A stretch of DNA of 64,000 nt from Bacteroides faecis MAJ27 (lineage in GTDB: Bacteria > Bacteroidota > Bacteroidia > Bacteroidales > Bacteroidaceae): NCBI RefSeq assembly GCF_900106755.1, contig NZ_FNNN01000019.1, positions 1 to 64,000 on the forward strand, given 5' to 3'. The translations under genes were made by a program, and so were the position numbers. The number at the start of each line of letters is the position of its first letter. Position 1 is the stretch's first letter. The notes below the pieces were generated by a model, which saw only the letters and a program-made list of their open reading frames with translations, did not search any database and was not told where the DNA came from. This document shows, one piece after another, positions 52,426-60,509 of this stretch.

Positions 52426-52470
52426 AAAGGTAGCGAATGATTCGTGCAACAAAGTTGCAAACGTTGCAAT
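52426..52470 (-). promoter_or_regulatory. promoter and candidate metal operator of the P-ATPase/Fur operon
   Basis: On the minus strand a TACCTTTG -7 box (52426-52433) lies 21-28 bp before the start codon. Upstream are overlapping palindromes TGCAACAAAGTTGCA (52446-52460) and GTTGCAAACGTTGCAA (52455-52470), covering the expected -33 region. They are likely operator sites, probably for the Fur-family protein encoded in the same operon. Confidence 0.6.
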
Positions 52471-52546
52471 TGTAAGGCGGTTTATTTCAGCAACGACACT
52501 TGGTGTATAAACAAAATAAATCAAAGCATTTGTGCAGGTTTCCTGC

Positions 52547-54862
52547 TCAATTAACTCCCCATGATTTATTCGGAGTATCACCTAACTCAATCACCAGATG
52601 TCCTCCTTTAACTAATTCTTCATGCGCCAACTGAAAAGAAGAGTGTTCCACTCCGTTCCAGCTTACTCTCTGAATATAAACATTCTTCGGAGAGTTATTA
52701 ACCGTTTCAATAACAACCTCCTTGCCCGGATAATATCTGTTATCAAGCTGAATGGTAATCTTATCGAATATCGGAGATGTTATTTCATATTGTGGCGTAG
52801 TGGAGGCACCTCCCTGCACATCAAACAGACCGATAGCCATCAATACACCCAATGCCCCCATCTGTCCCTGATCTTCATCTCCATTGTATCCTCCAAACGG
52901 AGTAATATCACCGAAAACTTCTTTCTTGATGCGTCTCACCCAATATTGCGTAAGCCAAGGTGCACCGGCATGACTAAACAGATGCGCCATGTGAAGAGAG
53001 GGCTGATTCTCATAATCAATCCAGTTGTGAGCATGTTCTCCATGCTTACTTATGAAGTTATCCTGTGAAGCCAGTTCAAACTGTTGGTTGAGTTTCGTGA
53101 CAAAAGCCTCATTTCCCCCTATTAAATAAATCAGATCTTTGATGTTATGGGGTACATAATAGGTAAAAATAGCAGCATTACTCTCCACAAATCCCGGCAT
53201 GTTGAATCCTTTCCCAATCGGTGAGAAGTTCCTCATCCAAGAACCATCCGTTGTACGCGGACGCATCCATCCGCTTTGTTTATCGTACACATAGCGGTAG
53301 TTGAACGAGCGTTGCAAGTATTTCCGGTATACATCTTCTTTTTCCAGTCCTTTGGCGAACTGTGCCATGCACCAGTCCTCGTAAGCGAAGTAAAGAGTCA
53401 TCGCACATCCCTCCGCATGAGGACTTTTAGTCGTTGGCTCCGGCACAAATCCCTTATCAACGTATTGCTGCATAAAATTACCGGGATTTGTCTTATAGCC
53501 TACATAATCACGGATACCACCCGGCTCAGAATTCTTCAAACAACCCTGATAAGCGGATTCTATATCAAAATCGCGGATTCCCTTATTATAGGCAGCCGCA
53601 ATGAGAGGAGTGGCCTGATCACCCACCATCACATAAGTATAATTACCACCACTGGGGCCGCGAGCAATCATCCCGCCATTCGTATAATAATCCACTAAAG
53701 TAGAGACAAATTCACTCATTACTTTCGGATATGCTATCGACCACAATATATTCAGATTAAATTCACTTCCCCAAAAAGCATCCGAATTATATGTATTTCT
53801 TGTCGGTGTACCATTATCCAAAGGAACTTGACGCACTACAGGCTCCTCGCCTGTATTATCTATATATTTTCCATTGAAATCCGAAAACGTGTGACGGCCC
53901 AGAAGAGAATGCCAAAGGTCTGTATAAAACTTAATCTTTTCCTCTTCACTACCACCTTCTACGGTTATCTTGCCTAGTTCACGATTCCATTCGGCAAAAG
54001 CATCCTCTTTCACACGGTCAAAATTCCAGTGGGCAAGTTCCTTTTCCAGATTGATGCGAGCTTGCTCTTCACTGACATAGGATATGCCCACCTTCATCAA
54101 CAAAGTTTGTTTTTTCAGTTTTCCAAACGAAGCGTATCCTCCGATATCTGCTCCTTCAATTGAGTTTTTATGTACCAGTTTCTTCTCCTTGCCTTCCTTC
54201 TCCCAGCCTCCGAATGCTGTCATATTCTGATTGAACCGGGCCACAAAATACACTGTCACCGGCTTTTTGCGACGTGATGTAGGTGCCAGAACAGAATATC
54301 CTCCGATTTCTTTTGATGATATCCGGTGAATAGCGGCCTTTTCTGTTTTTCCATGTGCCAGAAGAGCACCAACATCAAAAAGTACATTTGCTTTTTCTCC
54401 TGCAGGATAAGTATACCGATGCATACCGACTCTGGATGTAGAGGTCAGTTCCACTCTTATCTGATAAGTATCAAGTTCTACTTTATGATATCCGGGTTTC
54501 ACTATTTCCGTCTCGTGAGAGTAGGTTGATTTATAGGCATCCATACCTTTGTGTCCCTTTACCTCTCCGGTTGTAGGCATCACCGGGACACCGGCAAGCT
54601 GCCAGCAATGTACGTGACTGAAACAACGTATCTCCTTGGAGTTATACAGATAACCTGAATTCCAGCTTCCTTCCGTCCATGTATCCGGGCTCAGACTAAC
54701 CATTCCAAACGGGCGGGAAGCCGAAGAGAAAAAGAACCATCTCGATTTGTGAGTATCAATCTGAGGACGCACATAATCGACAGGGGTTACTTTCGGTTGC
54801 ATCGCAAATAAATTTAATGCAATAATCTGTACACAGAAGAATATAGAAATATATTTATTCAT
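52547..54862 (-). CDS. GH92 alpha-1,2-mannosidase
   Basis: This 771-aa secreted protein (signal peptide about 1-20) matches GH92 along its length: VDYVRPQIDTHKSRWFFFSSASRPFGMVSLSPDT at the N-terminus, GSEFNLNILWSIAYPKVMSEFVSTLVDYYTNGGMIARGPSGGNYTYVMVG in the middle, and the conserved GYNGDEDQGQMGALGVLMAIGLF near the C-terminus. GH92 enzymes are calcium-dependent exo-mannosidases that trim high-mannose N-glycans of host or yeast. Linkage specificity cannot be read. It is alone, not in a PUL visible here. Confidence 0.93.
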   Translation of the reverse strand: MNKYISIFFCVQIIALNLFAMQPKVTPVDYVRPQIDTHKSRWFFFSSASRPFGMVSLSPDTWTEGSWNSGYLYNSKEIRCFSHVHCWQLAGVPVMPTTGEVKGHKGMDAYKSTYSHETEIVKPGYHKVELDTYQIRVELTSTSRVGMHRYTYPAGEKANVLFDVGALLAHGKTEKAAIHRISSKEIGGYSVLAPTSRRKKPVTVYFVARFNQNMTAFGGWEKEGKEKKLVHKNSIEGADIGGYASFGKLKKQTLLMKVGISYVSEEQARINLEKELAHWNFDRVKEDAFAEWNRELGKITVEGGSEEEKIKFYTDLWHSLLGRHTFSDFNGKYIDNTGEEPVVRQVPLDNGTPTRNTYNSDAFWGSEFNLNILWSIAYPKVMSEFVSTLVDYYTNGGMIARGPSGGNYTYVMVGDQATPLIAAAYNKGIRDFDIESAYQGCLKNSEPGGIRDYVGYKTNPGNFMQQYVDKGFVPEPTTKSPHAEGCAMTLYFAYEDWCMAQFAKGLEKEDVYRKYLQRSFNYRYVYDKQSGWMRPRTTDGSWMRNFSPIGKGFNMPGFVESNAAIFTYYVPHNIKDLIYLIGGNEAFVTKLNQQFELASQDNFISKHGEHAHNWIDYENQPSLHMAHLFSHAGAPWLTQYWVRRIKKEVFGDITPFGGYNGDEDQGQMGALGVLMAIGLFDVQGGASTTPQYEITSPIFDKITIQLDNRYYPGKEVVIETVNNSPKNVYIQRVSWNGVEHSSFQLAHEELVKGGHLVIELGDTPNKSWGVN

Positions 54863-54999
54863 TATAAAGTATATTATGTCTTTAAGACCTTCAAGTTGGA
54901 CAAGCCTAATTATAGAGTTTTTTATTTTTTACGCTATTCAAACAGAACAACAGTAAATATTATGATACAAGTCAGTTAGACGCCGGCATCTAATCTGAA

Positions 55000-55557
55000 T
55001 CAATAGTATTTGTCAATTCCACCAAATCCTGCTATTATTTTGTTGTCTTTCGTTTTATTGATAAAGTTATTTAATCGCTTTTCAAATTCTTCAGGTCGTT
55101 TCCTCGCTGCTTCAATATATGCTATTCGAATACGTTTATATGCATCAGAAAAACGTTGATAATTTTCCCATATTATTTTATCTTCTTTCAATCTGTCGAT
55201 TATATCATCTGGAAAGACAAAAGGATCAGACAAAACATTTCGTATTTTATCCTCAAACTTAGGATGCACCATTTTATTTCCCAATAACCACTTAAGTCTT
55301 TCTTTGTTGGCTTGTGAGTATGTGCTTTTAGGGTTTCTAGGTGTGAAATGCTGAATTTTATGTTCTTCATCAAGCGACTTTATTGTACTGTCAATCCACT
55401 CAAAACAAAGGGCTTCTTCCACAGCGTCATTGTATGTAATACTTTTCTTTCCCGAAGATTTGCCGGGAAATACAAACCAAATTTCATTGGCAGTCTCAAA
55501 GTTGTCAATCAGCCACTTTCGCCAATCATTTCTGTCTTCAAAATATTTTATTTCCAT
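55000..55557 (-). CDS. YdeI/OmpD-associated family protein
   Basis: This 185-aa protein fits the YdeI family: WRKWLIDNFETANEIWFVFPGKSSGKKSITYNDAVEEALCFEWIDSTIKSLDEE, then QHFTPRNPKSTYSQANKERLKWL, and a C-terminal helical region ending FGGIDKYY. Family members have been tied to antimicrobial or bacteriocin tolerance in some species, but their biochemistry is unknown. It has no signal peptide. A small frame overlaps its start by 10 bp. Confidence 0.82.
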   Translation of the reverse strand: MEIKYFEDRNDWRKWLIDNFETANEIWFVFPGKSSGKKSITYNDAVEEALCFEWIDSTIKSLDEEHKIQHFTPRNPKSTYSQANKERLKWLLGNKMVHPKFEDKIRNVLSDPFVFPDDIIDRLKEDKIIWENYQRFSDAYKRIRIAYIEAARKRPEEFEKRLNNFINKTKDNKIIAGFGGIDKYY

Positions 55558-55742
55558 TGATATAACAAGTCATTTAAACGAACAATTTTACTGCCTTTAC
55601 TTTCATAACGAAGCATTTCATCAATTTTCCTTTTATCATAAACAGCATCTGTCCCTGCTATATAGAACTCATATTCTTTGTTACGAAAAACATCCGATCG
55701 CACACACCGGTATCCAACGATGCAAAGGCTTACATCTGCCAA
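55548..55742 (-). CDS. small hypothetical ORF, possible gene remnant
   Basis: This 64-aa frame overlaps the start of the YdeI-like gene by 10 bp and could be translationally coupled to it. It holds DVFRNKEYEFYIAGTDAVYDKRKIDEML, which reads like folded protein rather than random sequence, but I do not recognise a family. It may be the 3' end of a degraded gene. Confidence 0.3.
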   Translation of the reverse strand: MADVSLCIVGYRCVRSDVFRNKEYEFYIAGTDAVYDKRKIDEMLRYESKGSKIVRLNDLLYQWK

Positions 55743-56263
55743 ATGTACTAAATCTTAGAAAAACAACCCCAAGTTACCTCTTAAAACATTGCTATTTAAG
55801 CAATGAAAAGTGATATAGACAGTAGATGTTAGCATCCACATATTAGAGAAGTACAGTTTCAATATCTGTTTCAACCGATGAAACAAAGTGTTCCATGCTT
55901 TGAAACAGAGTGTTTCATGCCTTGAAACAAAGTGTTTCGTACGGTGAAACAAAGTGTTTCAAGCTTTTGAAACTGCCTGAAACAAATATCAGGCAGAAAT
56001 CATCTATATACCAACGACTTATAGCAATATAGCAAAATATTCATTTTACCGTTACTTCTATGCAGAAAAGGAGGACAAACAAAGTGAATAGCCTTCACCT
56101 ACAGTGATATGGGACGAAGTATGGAGAAACAGGATGTGTAATATAAGGTAGTATTAAAACAACAGACAGTATTGCAGATATCTTAATCTACAATACTATC
56201 TGCAACCGTATAATTCATTATACATCAACACAATACACACGATTTGTTACAGATGGCAGATAA
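55743..56263. other. gene-free region with tandem GAAAC repeats
   Basis: I see no gene in these 520 bp. The main feature is the 22-bp repeat array at 55880-55987. A hairpin TGCCTGA / TCAGGCA (55974-55980 with 55989-55995) follows it. The rest is A/T-rich without a clear signal. Confidence 0.6.
55880..55987. repeat. 22-bp tandem palindromic repeat array
   Basis: GAAAC starts at 55880, 55902, 55924, 55946 and 55969, giving 22-23 bp steps. Each full unit has the form GAAACAAAGTGTTTC followed by 7 bp, and is itself a palindrome (GAAAC / GTTTC). Four units are near full length. There are no unique spacers, so it is not CRISPR. Confidence 0.8.
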
Positions 56264-56710
56264 TTACCACTTATATTCTTCTGTGTAGTACTCAAATGCC
56301 GGCTCTTTCTTGATACCTTTCTGACGAAACAATCGACGGATAAATTCCTGTTGTTCAGGGTCAATCGAGTATTCTTTACGATAAAAGCGATAGTATAGCG
56401 ACCGTCCGAAATGTTGGAGCAGACGGTCTTTAATGGATACAGCATCTTTGAGAGGCACATCATCCAGCAAAGCCCGGACACCCCATGCCACACGTATCTT
56501 GCGAATAGACTTATAGAAAGGACAAGCTTTCGCGTCCTCCGGAATACAGTTCGGATTAACTACTGACAGTGTAGGATATTGATTAGTACTATGCACCGCC
56601 ACCAAACGATGCAAACATTTCTCTCCTTTCGGACAGCAGGCATTGAAGCAGTGGGTATATCCATAGGGCACTGCCTGATAATTAAATTCATCTTCCATTA
56701 TTTTATTCAT
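56264..56710 (-). CDS. cysteine-containing hypothetical protein (DUF6078-like)
   Basis: From MNKIMEDEF this is a 148-aa protein without signal peptide. Its N-terminus has a cluster CFNACCPKGEKC (about 21-32), followed by C at 55 and 63 (NCIPEDAKACPFY), which could bind zinc or an Fe-S cluster. The rest is basic and helical (FGRSLYYRFYRKEYSIDPEQQEFIRRLF). The DUF6078 assignment is from memory and uncertain. The frame opens at 56761; I prefer 56710. It ends the minus-strand cluster after ispG. Confidence 0.65.
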   Translation of the reverse strand: MNKIMEDEFNYQAVPYGYTHCFNACCPKGEKCLHRLVAVHSTNQYPTLSVVNPNCIPEDAKACPFYKSIRKIRVAWGVRALLDDVPLKDAVSIKDRLLQHFGRSLYYRFYRKEYSIDPEQQEFIRRLFRQKGIKKEPAFEYYTEEYKW

Positions 56711-56802
56711 GTTTGATATTATGTTAATGATAAAAGAAAAGACAGAAATTGCCCTAAGCAAACTTAAGGCAACTCCTGTCTTAACTATAAAAAATATTCT
56801 AA

Positions 56803-58644
56803 TTAAAGCTCTATATCTTTCCGGTCATTCCGAATAAATTCCAGCAGTCTTTCCACTGCTTCTTCTTCCGGAATATTTTTCTCCACACAAACCTTGCCTT
56901 TATAAAGACTAATCTTTCCGCGTCCTGCACCTACATAACCGTAATCTGCATCCGCCATTTCACCGGGACCATTCACAATGCATCCCATGATACCAATCTT
57001 CAGACCTTTTAAATGCGAAGTAGCTGCCTTGATACGGGCAATCGTCTTTTCCAGATCATAGAGCGTACGTCCACAGCCCGGACAAGAAATATATTCAGTT
57101 TTAGAAGTACGGAGACGACCCGCCTGTAAGATTCCGAAAGCGATGCCATCCACTACCGCATGACTCAAACTTCCCTGATTGAACAAGAAAAGACCATCGC
57201 AAAGACCATCAAAAATCAATGCACCCATATCTGCAGCAGACTTGATCTGCAAATCCTCGGCATTATCTTCTGCATAATGCTGGAAAAAGACAACGGGATT
57301 CTGCAGCCCTTCCGTCATAAGCTGATGCACTAAAGCGCGATGCTCGCCCAAACGATTCGGATGATTGCTTTGAGAAATAATAACTACTTCGGGATGTGCC
57401 TTCAGACAGGCAATCACCTCATCCGTCTGTGCCATGTAAGGCATAAACAGGAATTTTAGTTCAGCATCACACCCGCCCATCAACGGCAACTGCACATGAT
57501 TGAAAGCAGGCCATGTACCGGCTTCTCCCTGCCATACATCCGCATCGAGGATATACTCTACACCTGCTTCCCGCTGCTCGGGCAATGTTCTTCCGGCATA
57601 AGTGTAATCCGGCGTGAACTGCGGATTTACTTCCGTGCCTCCATCCATCCGCTCGGCTATGACTACAGGAAGATGTTCACCTCCGATATTGCGGACGGCT
57701 TGTGTCTTTCTGCGTGAAGGAGACAGATAATTGAATTCCGGCGCATCCATTCCCGGAATAAACGGATGGTCCTGCCTTAACAAGATATAGTCCACCAACT
57801 TACGTGCAACCGGAATCTCAGCCTCGGGAGCTTCGCTCAAAGACACACGGATAGTATCTCCCAACCCGTCACTCAGCAAGGCACCGATACCCAAAGCCGA
57901 TTTGATGCGTCCGTCTTCTCCGTCTCCGGCTTCTGTCACCCCAAGATGTAAAGGGAATGACATACCTTCCTGTTCCATAACAGCAACAAGCAGGCGAACG
58001 GTTTTCACCATCACCACCGTATTGGACGCCTTGATTGAGATCACCACGTCTGTAAAATGTTCTTCTACACAAATGCGCAGAAACTCCATACAAGACTCTA
58101 CCATTCCTTCGGGAGTATCTCCGTAGCGGGACATGATACGGTCTGATAGAGAGCCGTGATTGACTCCGATACGAATAGCCGTATGATTCTCTTTGCAGAT
58201 ATTCAGAAACGGAACAAAACGATCATGAATTTTCTGTATTTCCTGCGCATACTCTTCATCGGTATATTCCAGTTTTTTAAAAGTACGCGCCGCATCTACA
58301 TAATTGCCCGGATTGATCCGCACTTTCTCTGCGTATTGAGCTGCGACATCGGCAACCTTCGGATTAAAATGTACATCGGCCACCAACGGAACCATATATC
58401 CCTGGCTACGCAGTCCGATATTGATATTCATCAGATTCTCCGCTTCTTTAATGCCCTGCGTAGTCAGACGGACATATTCTCCACCTGCATCAACGATGCG
58501 TTTGGCCTGCTCCACACAAGCCTCCGTATCCTGTGTAGACGTATTTGTCATCGACTGGACACGAATGGAATTGGGGCCGCCCAACGGCACAGCCCCAATA
58601 TTTACTTCTGATGTTTCTCTTCGAGAGTAATTGAATAAATCCAT
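56803..58644 (-). CDS. ispG: 4-hydroxy-3-methylbut-2-en-1-yl diphosphate synthase, large form
   Basis: From MDLFNYSRRET the protein is 613 aa. The N-terminal TIM barrel (about 1-280; VNIGAVPLGGPNSIRVQSMTNT, VADVHFNPKVA, RIGVNHGSLSDR) and the C-terminal Fe-S domain (about 500-613; SCPGCGRTLYDLEKT, GIMGCIVNGPGEMADADYGYVG) are separated by an insertion typical of the long ispG form of Bacteroidetes, Chlamydia and plants. It makes HMBPP from MEcPP in the MEP isoprenoid pathway. The open frame extends to 58722, but that part is the repeat DNA, so the start is set at 58644. Confidence 0.95.
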   Translation of the reverse strand: MDLFNYSRRETSEVNIGAVPLGGPNSIRVQSMTNTSTQDTEACVEQAKRIVDAGGEYVRLTTQGIKEAENLMNINIGLRSQGYMVPLVADVHFNPKVADVAAQYAEKVRINPGNYVDAARTFKKLEYTDEEYAQEIQKIHDRFVPFLNICKENHTAIRIGVNHGSLSDRIMSRYGDTPEGMVESCMEFLRICVEEHFTDVVISIKASNTVVMVKTVRLLVAVMEQEGMSFPLHLGVTEAGDGEDGRIKSALGIGALLSDGLGDTIRVSLSEAPEAEIPVARKLVDYILLRQDHPFIPGMDAPEFNYLSPSRRKTQAVRNIGGEHLPVVIAERMDGGTEVNPQFTPDYTYAGRTLPEQREAGVEYILDADVWQGEAGTWPAFNHVQLPLMGGCDAELKFLFMPYMAQTDEVIACLKAHPEVVIISQSNHPNRLGEHRALVHQLMTEGLQNPVVFFQHYAEDNAEDLQIKSAADMGALIFDGLCDGLFLFNQGSLSHAVVDGIAFGILQAGRLRTSKTEYISCPGCGRTLYDLEKTIARIKAATSHLKGLKIGIMGCIVNGPGEMADADYGYVGAGRGKISLYKGKVCVEKNIPEEEAVERLLEFIRNDRKDIEL

Positions 58645-58648
58645 TTTT

Positions 58649-58762
58649 TCAATTGACAATTGACAGTTGACAATTGACAATTGAGAATCGAGCATCAACA
58701 ACCGGCTCAATAAAACGCCCAAAGCGCCAGCCCATTGTCAATTGTCAATCGTCAATTGTCAA
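58649..58762. repeat. TTGACAAT repeat cluster forming an inverted array
   Basis: Copies of the 7-mer words CAATTGA/TTGACAA appear in tandem at about 58652-58684 and inverted at about 58736-58762, around a 50-bp centre. The array lies between ispG and purE and could form a long hairpin in the transcript. Similar short-word arrays lie at 59280-59315 (TTTACTATTTAC) and 60477-60503 (ATAGTTAATACTT), in the next gaps of the same cluster. Confidence 0.7.
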
Positions 58763-59272
58763 TTAATTAGTTTTATATTCAAACTTAACTTCTTTCAGTT
58801 CTTCGTTTGCTTTTACGATTTTCTTTTTCAGACCTTCCTTGTAAGCAGCAAAAGCCTCAGCCAAAGCCGCATCACTCAAAGCAAGCATCTGAATAGCAAG
58901 GATAGCTGCATTCATCGCTCCATTGATGGCAACCGTAGCTACCGGGATTCCGGGAGGCATCTGGATAATAGAGTAAAGAGCGTCTACACCATCGAGCACA
59001 GACCCTTTTACAGGTACTCCGATCACCGGCAGCGTAGTATTGGCTGCAATTACACCGGGAAGGGCGGCAGCCATTCCGGCAGCAGCAATGATTACTTTAA
59101 TGCCACGGCTACGGGCATTCTTGGCAAACTCTTCCACAGCCTCCGGCGTGCGGTGAGCAGAAAGGGCGTTCATTTCGAACGGTACATGCATATCATTCAG
59201 CAGTTGCGCAGCCTTCTCCATAACAGGAAGGTCGGACGTGCTACCCATGATGATACTTACAATTGGAGTCAT
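58763..59272 (-). CDS. purE: N5-carboxyaminoimidazole ribonucleotide mutase
   Basis: This 169-aa protein matches class I PurE: IIMGSTSDLPVMEKAAQLL (about 8-26), ALSAHRTPEAVEEFAKNARSRGIKVIIAAAGMAAALPGVIAA (about 37-77), and GVPVKGSVLDGVDALYSIIQMPPGIPVATVAI (about 85-116). It acts in de novo purine synthesis. It is in a minus-strand run with gcvH upstream and ispG downstream. Confidence 0.95.
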   Translation of the reverse strand: MTPIVSIIMGSTSDLPVMEKAAQLLNDMHVPFEMNALSAHRTPEAVEEFAKNARSRGIKVIIAAAGMAAALPGVIAANTTLPVIGVPVKGSVLDGVDALYSIIQMPPGIPVATVAINGAMNAAILAIQMLALSDAALAEAFAAYKEGLKKKIVKANEELKEVKFEYKTN

Positions 59273-59384
59273 TTGATTTACAATTTTACGATTTACTATT
59301 TACTATTTTACTGTTCAGATACGGACGTTCGGGCATGAAGGCCGGTACGCCGGTATCTGCGAGGCTCGTTGTCTGATAAGGAGT

Positions 59385-59765
59385 TTATCCGTTGATGACT
59401 GCTTTGTATGCTTCGGCATCCAACAGGTCTTCCGCAGCTTTCACGTCAGCAGGTTTCATCTTGATCAGCCAGCCTTCGCCATAAGGATCTTTGTTTACCA
59501 ACTCCGGATTTTCCTCCAGAGCTTCGTTCTGTTCGAGTATCTCGCCGGCCAGCGGTAAGAAAAGATCGGAAATGGTTTTTACCACTTCAATGGTTCCGAA
59601 AGTCTCTCCGGCTTCCAACGTTTCTCCTACAGTAGGGATGTCAACGAATACGATATCGCCCAGTTGTTCCTGTGCATAATCTGTGATACCTACGTAAGCG
59701 ATGTCTCCTTCTACACGAATCCACTCGTGTTCATTCGTGTACTTTAAATTCTGTGGAAAGTTCAT
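59385..59765 (-). CDS. gcvH: glycine cleavage system H protein
   Basis: This 126-aa protein matches GcvH: YTNEHEWIRVEGDIAYVGITDYAQEQLGDIVFVD and the lipoyl site ETFGTIEVVKTISD with Lys63. It carries the aminomethyl group in glycine cleavage. The other gcv genes are not in the window. It sits between a PAP2-like gene and purE. Confidence 0.96.
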   Translation of the reverse strand: MNFPQNLKYTNEHEWIRVEGDIAYVGITDYAQEQLGDIVFVDIPTVGETLEAGETFGTIEVVKTISDLFLPLAGEILEQNEALEENPELVNKDPYGEGWLIKMKPADVKAAEDLLDAEAYKAVING

Positions 59766-59795
59766 AATAATTAGTTTTTAGGATTTATATTGTTT

Positions 59796-60473
59796 TTAAA
59801 ATAAAAAAACTCTGAACATAAAGTTGTACGCCGGATGGAGTACCAAAAAGGCGCATACCAAGCCGACAACAAAACCGGAAAGCACTTCGCCTAAAGTGTG
59901 ATGTCCCAAAACAATCCGTGCAGAGCCCAATATGCCCGCAATCAGAATAAACAGGCACAACCACACCACCGGATTATAGCTGAACAGTGCACTGAACGAC
60001 ACCAGTCCACCGATAATACCTCCCATTCCTGCCATGTGTTCACTCAGTTTCCATTTCAGATTGACCAGAATGCAAATGATCGATACTACCAGAGAAACAA
60101 AAATAATTCCTGTCATATACCAGGGAATATTCAGTTTCCGCATCATCAACAGACAGAATACGTAAGAAATGATAGTCAGCAAGATAGGTACATAACGTTT
60201 CTTACGTTCGCTCAGGTCCTGACGGGCAAACCCGTTAATCTTGCGGAACAGGAAAATGGTAATGGTAGGCGTCAGTATGGTGAAGCAATAAACGATTCCC
60301 AGCACAATCCCCTTATAGAGTATCGGCATGATACGGAGATAAGAAAACAGGAATAACACCAGAAACGCCAAAAACGGGATAGAAAATGGAGTAAACACGA
60401 TGGAGGTAACCCGTGCCACCCGCAACATTGTTTTATCCGCTATGATATGCTCTCTTTCTTTATCCATCAGCAC
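59796..60473 (-). CDS. PAP2-like integral membrane phosphatase
   Basis: This 225-aa protein has about six membrane helices. The PAP2 residues are partly kept: KLSEHMAGMGGIIGG stands where PSGH is usual, and SARIVLGHHTLGEVLSG stands where SRxxxxxHxxxD is usual, with Glu in place of Asp. The loss of the first KxxxxxxRP motif leaves its activity uncertain. A lipid-phosphate phosphatase role, perhaps on undecaprenyl pyrophosphate, is possible. Confidence 0.72.
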   Translation of the reverse strand: MLMDKEREHIIADKTMLRVARVTSIVFTPFSIPFLAFLVLFLFSYLRIMPILYKGIVLGIVYCFTILTPTITIFLFRKINGFARQDLSERKKRYVPILLTIISYVFCLLMMRKLNIPWYMTGIIFVSLVVSIICILVNLKWKLSEHMAGMGGIIGGLVSFSALFSYNPVVWLCLFILIAGILGSARIVLGHHTLGEVLSGFVVGLVCAFLVLHPAYNFMFRVFLF

Positions 60474-60509
60474 CTAATAGTTAATACTTTATAGTTAATA
60501 CTTTAAAAC

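Noticed and set aside
55880..55987. CRISPR array
   Set aside because: The repeat unit is 22 bp with only a few non-repeated bases between palindromes; there are no spacers of 30 bp and no cas genes nearby.
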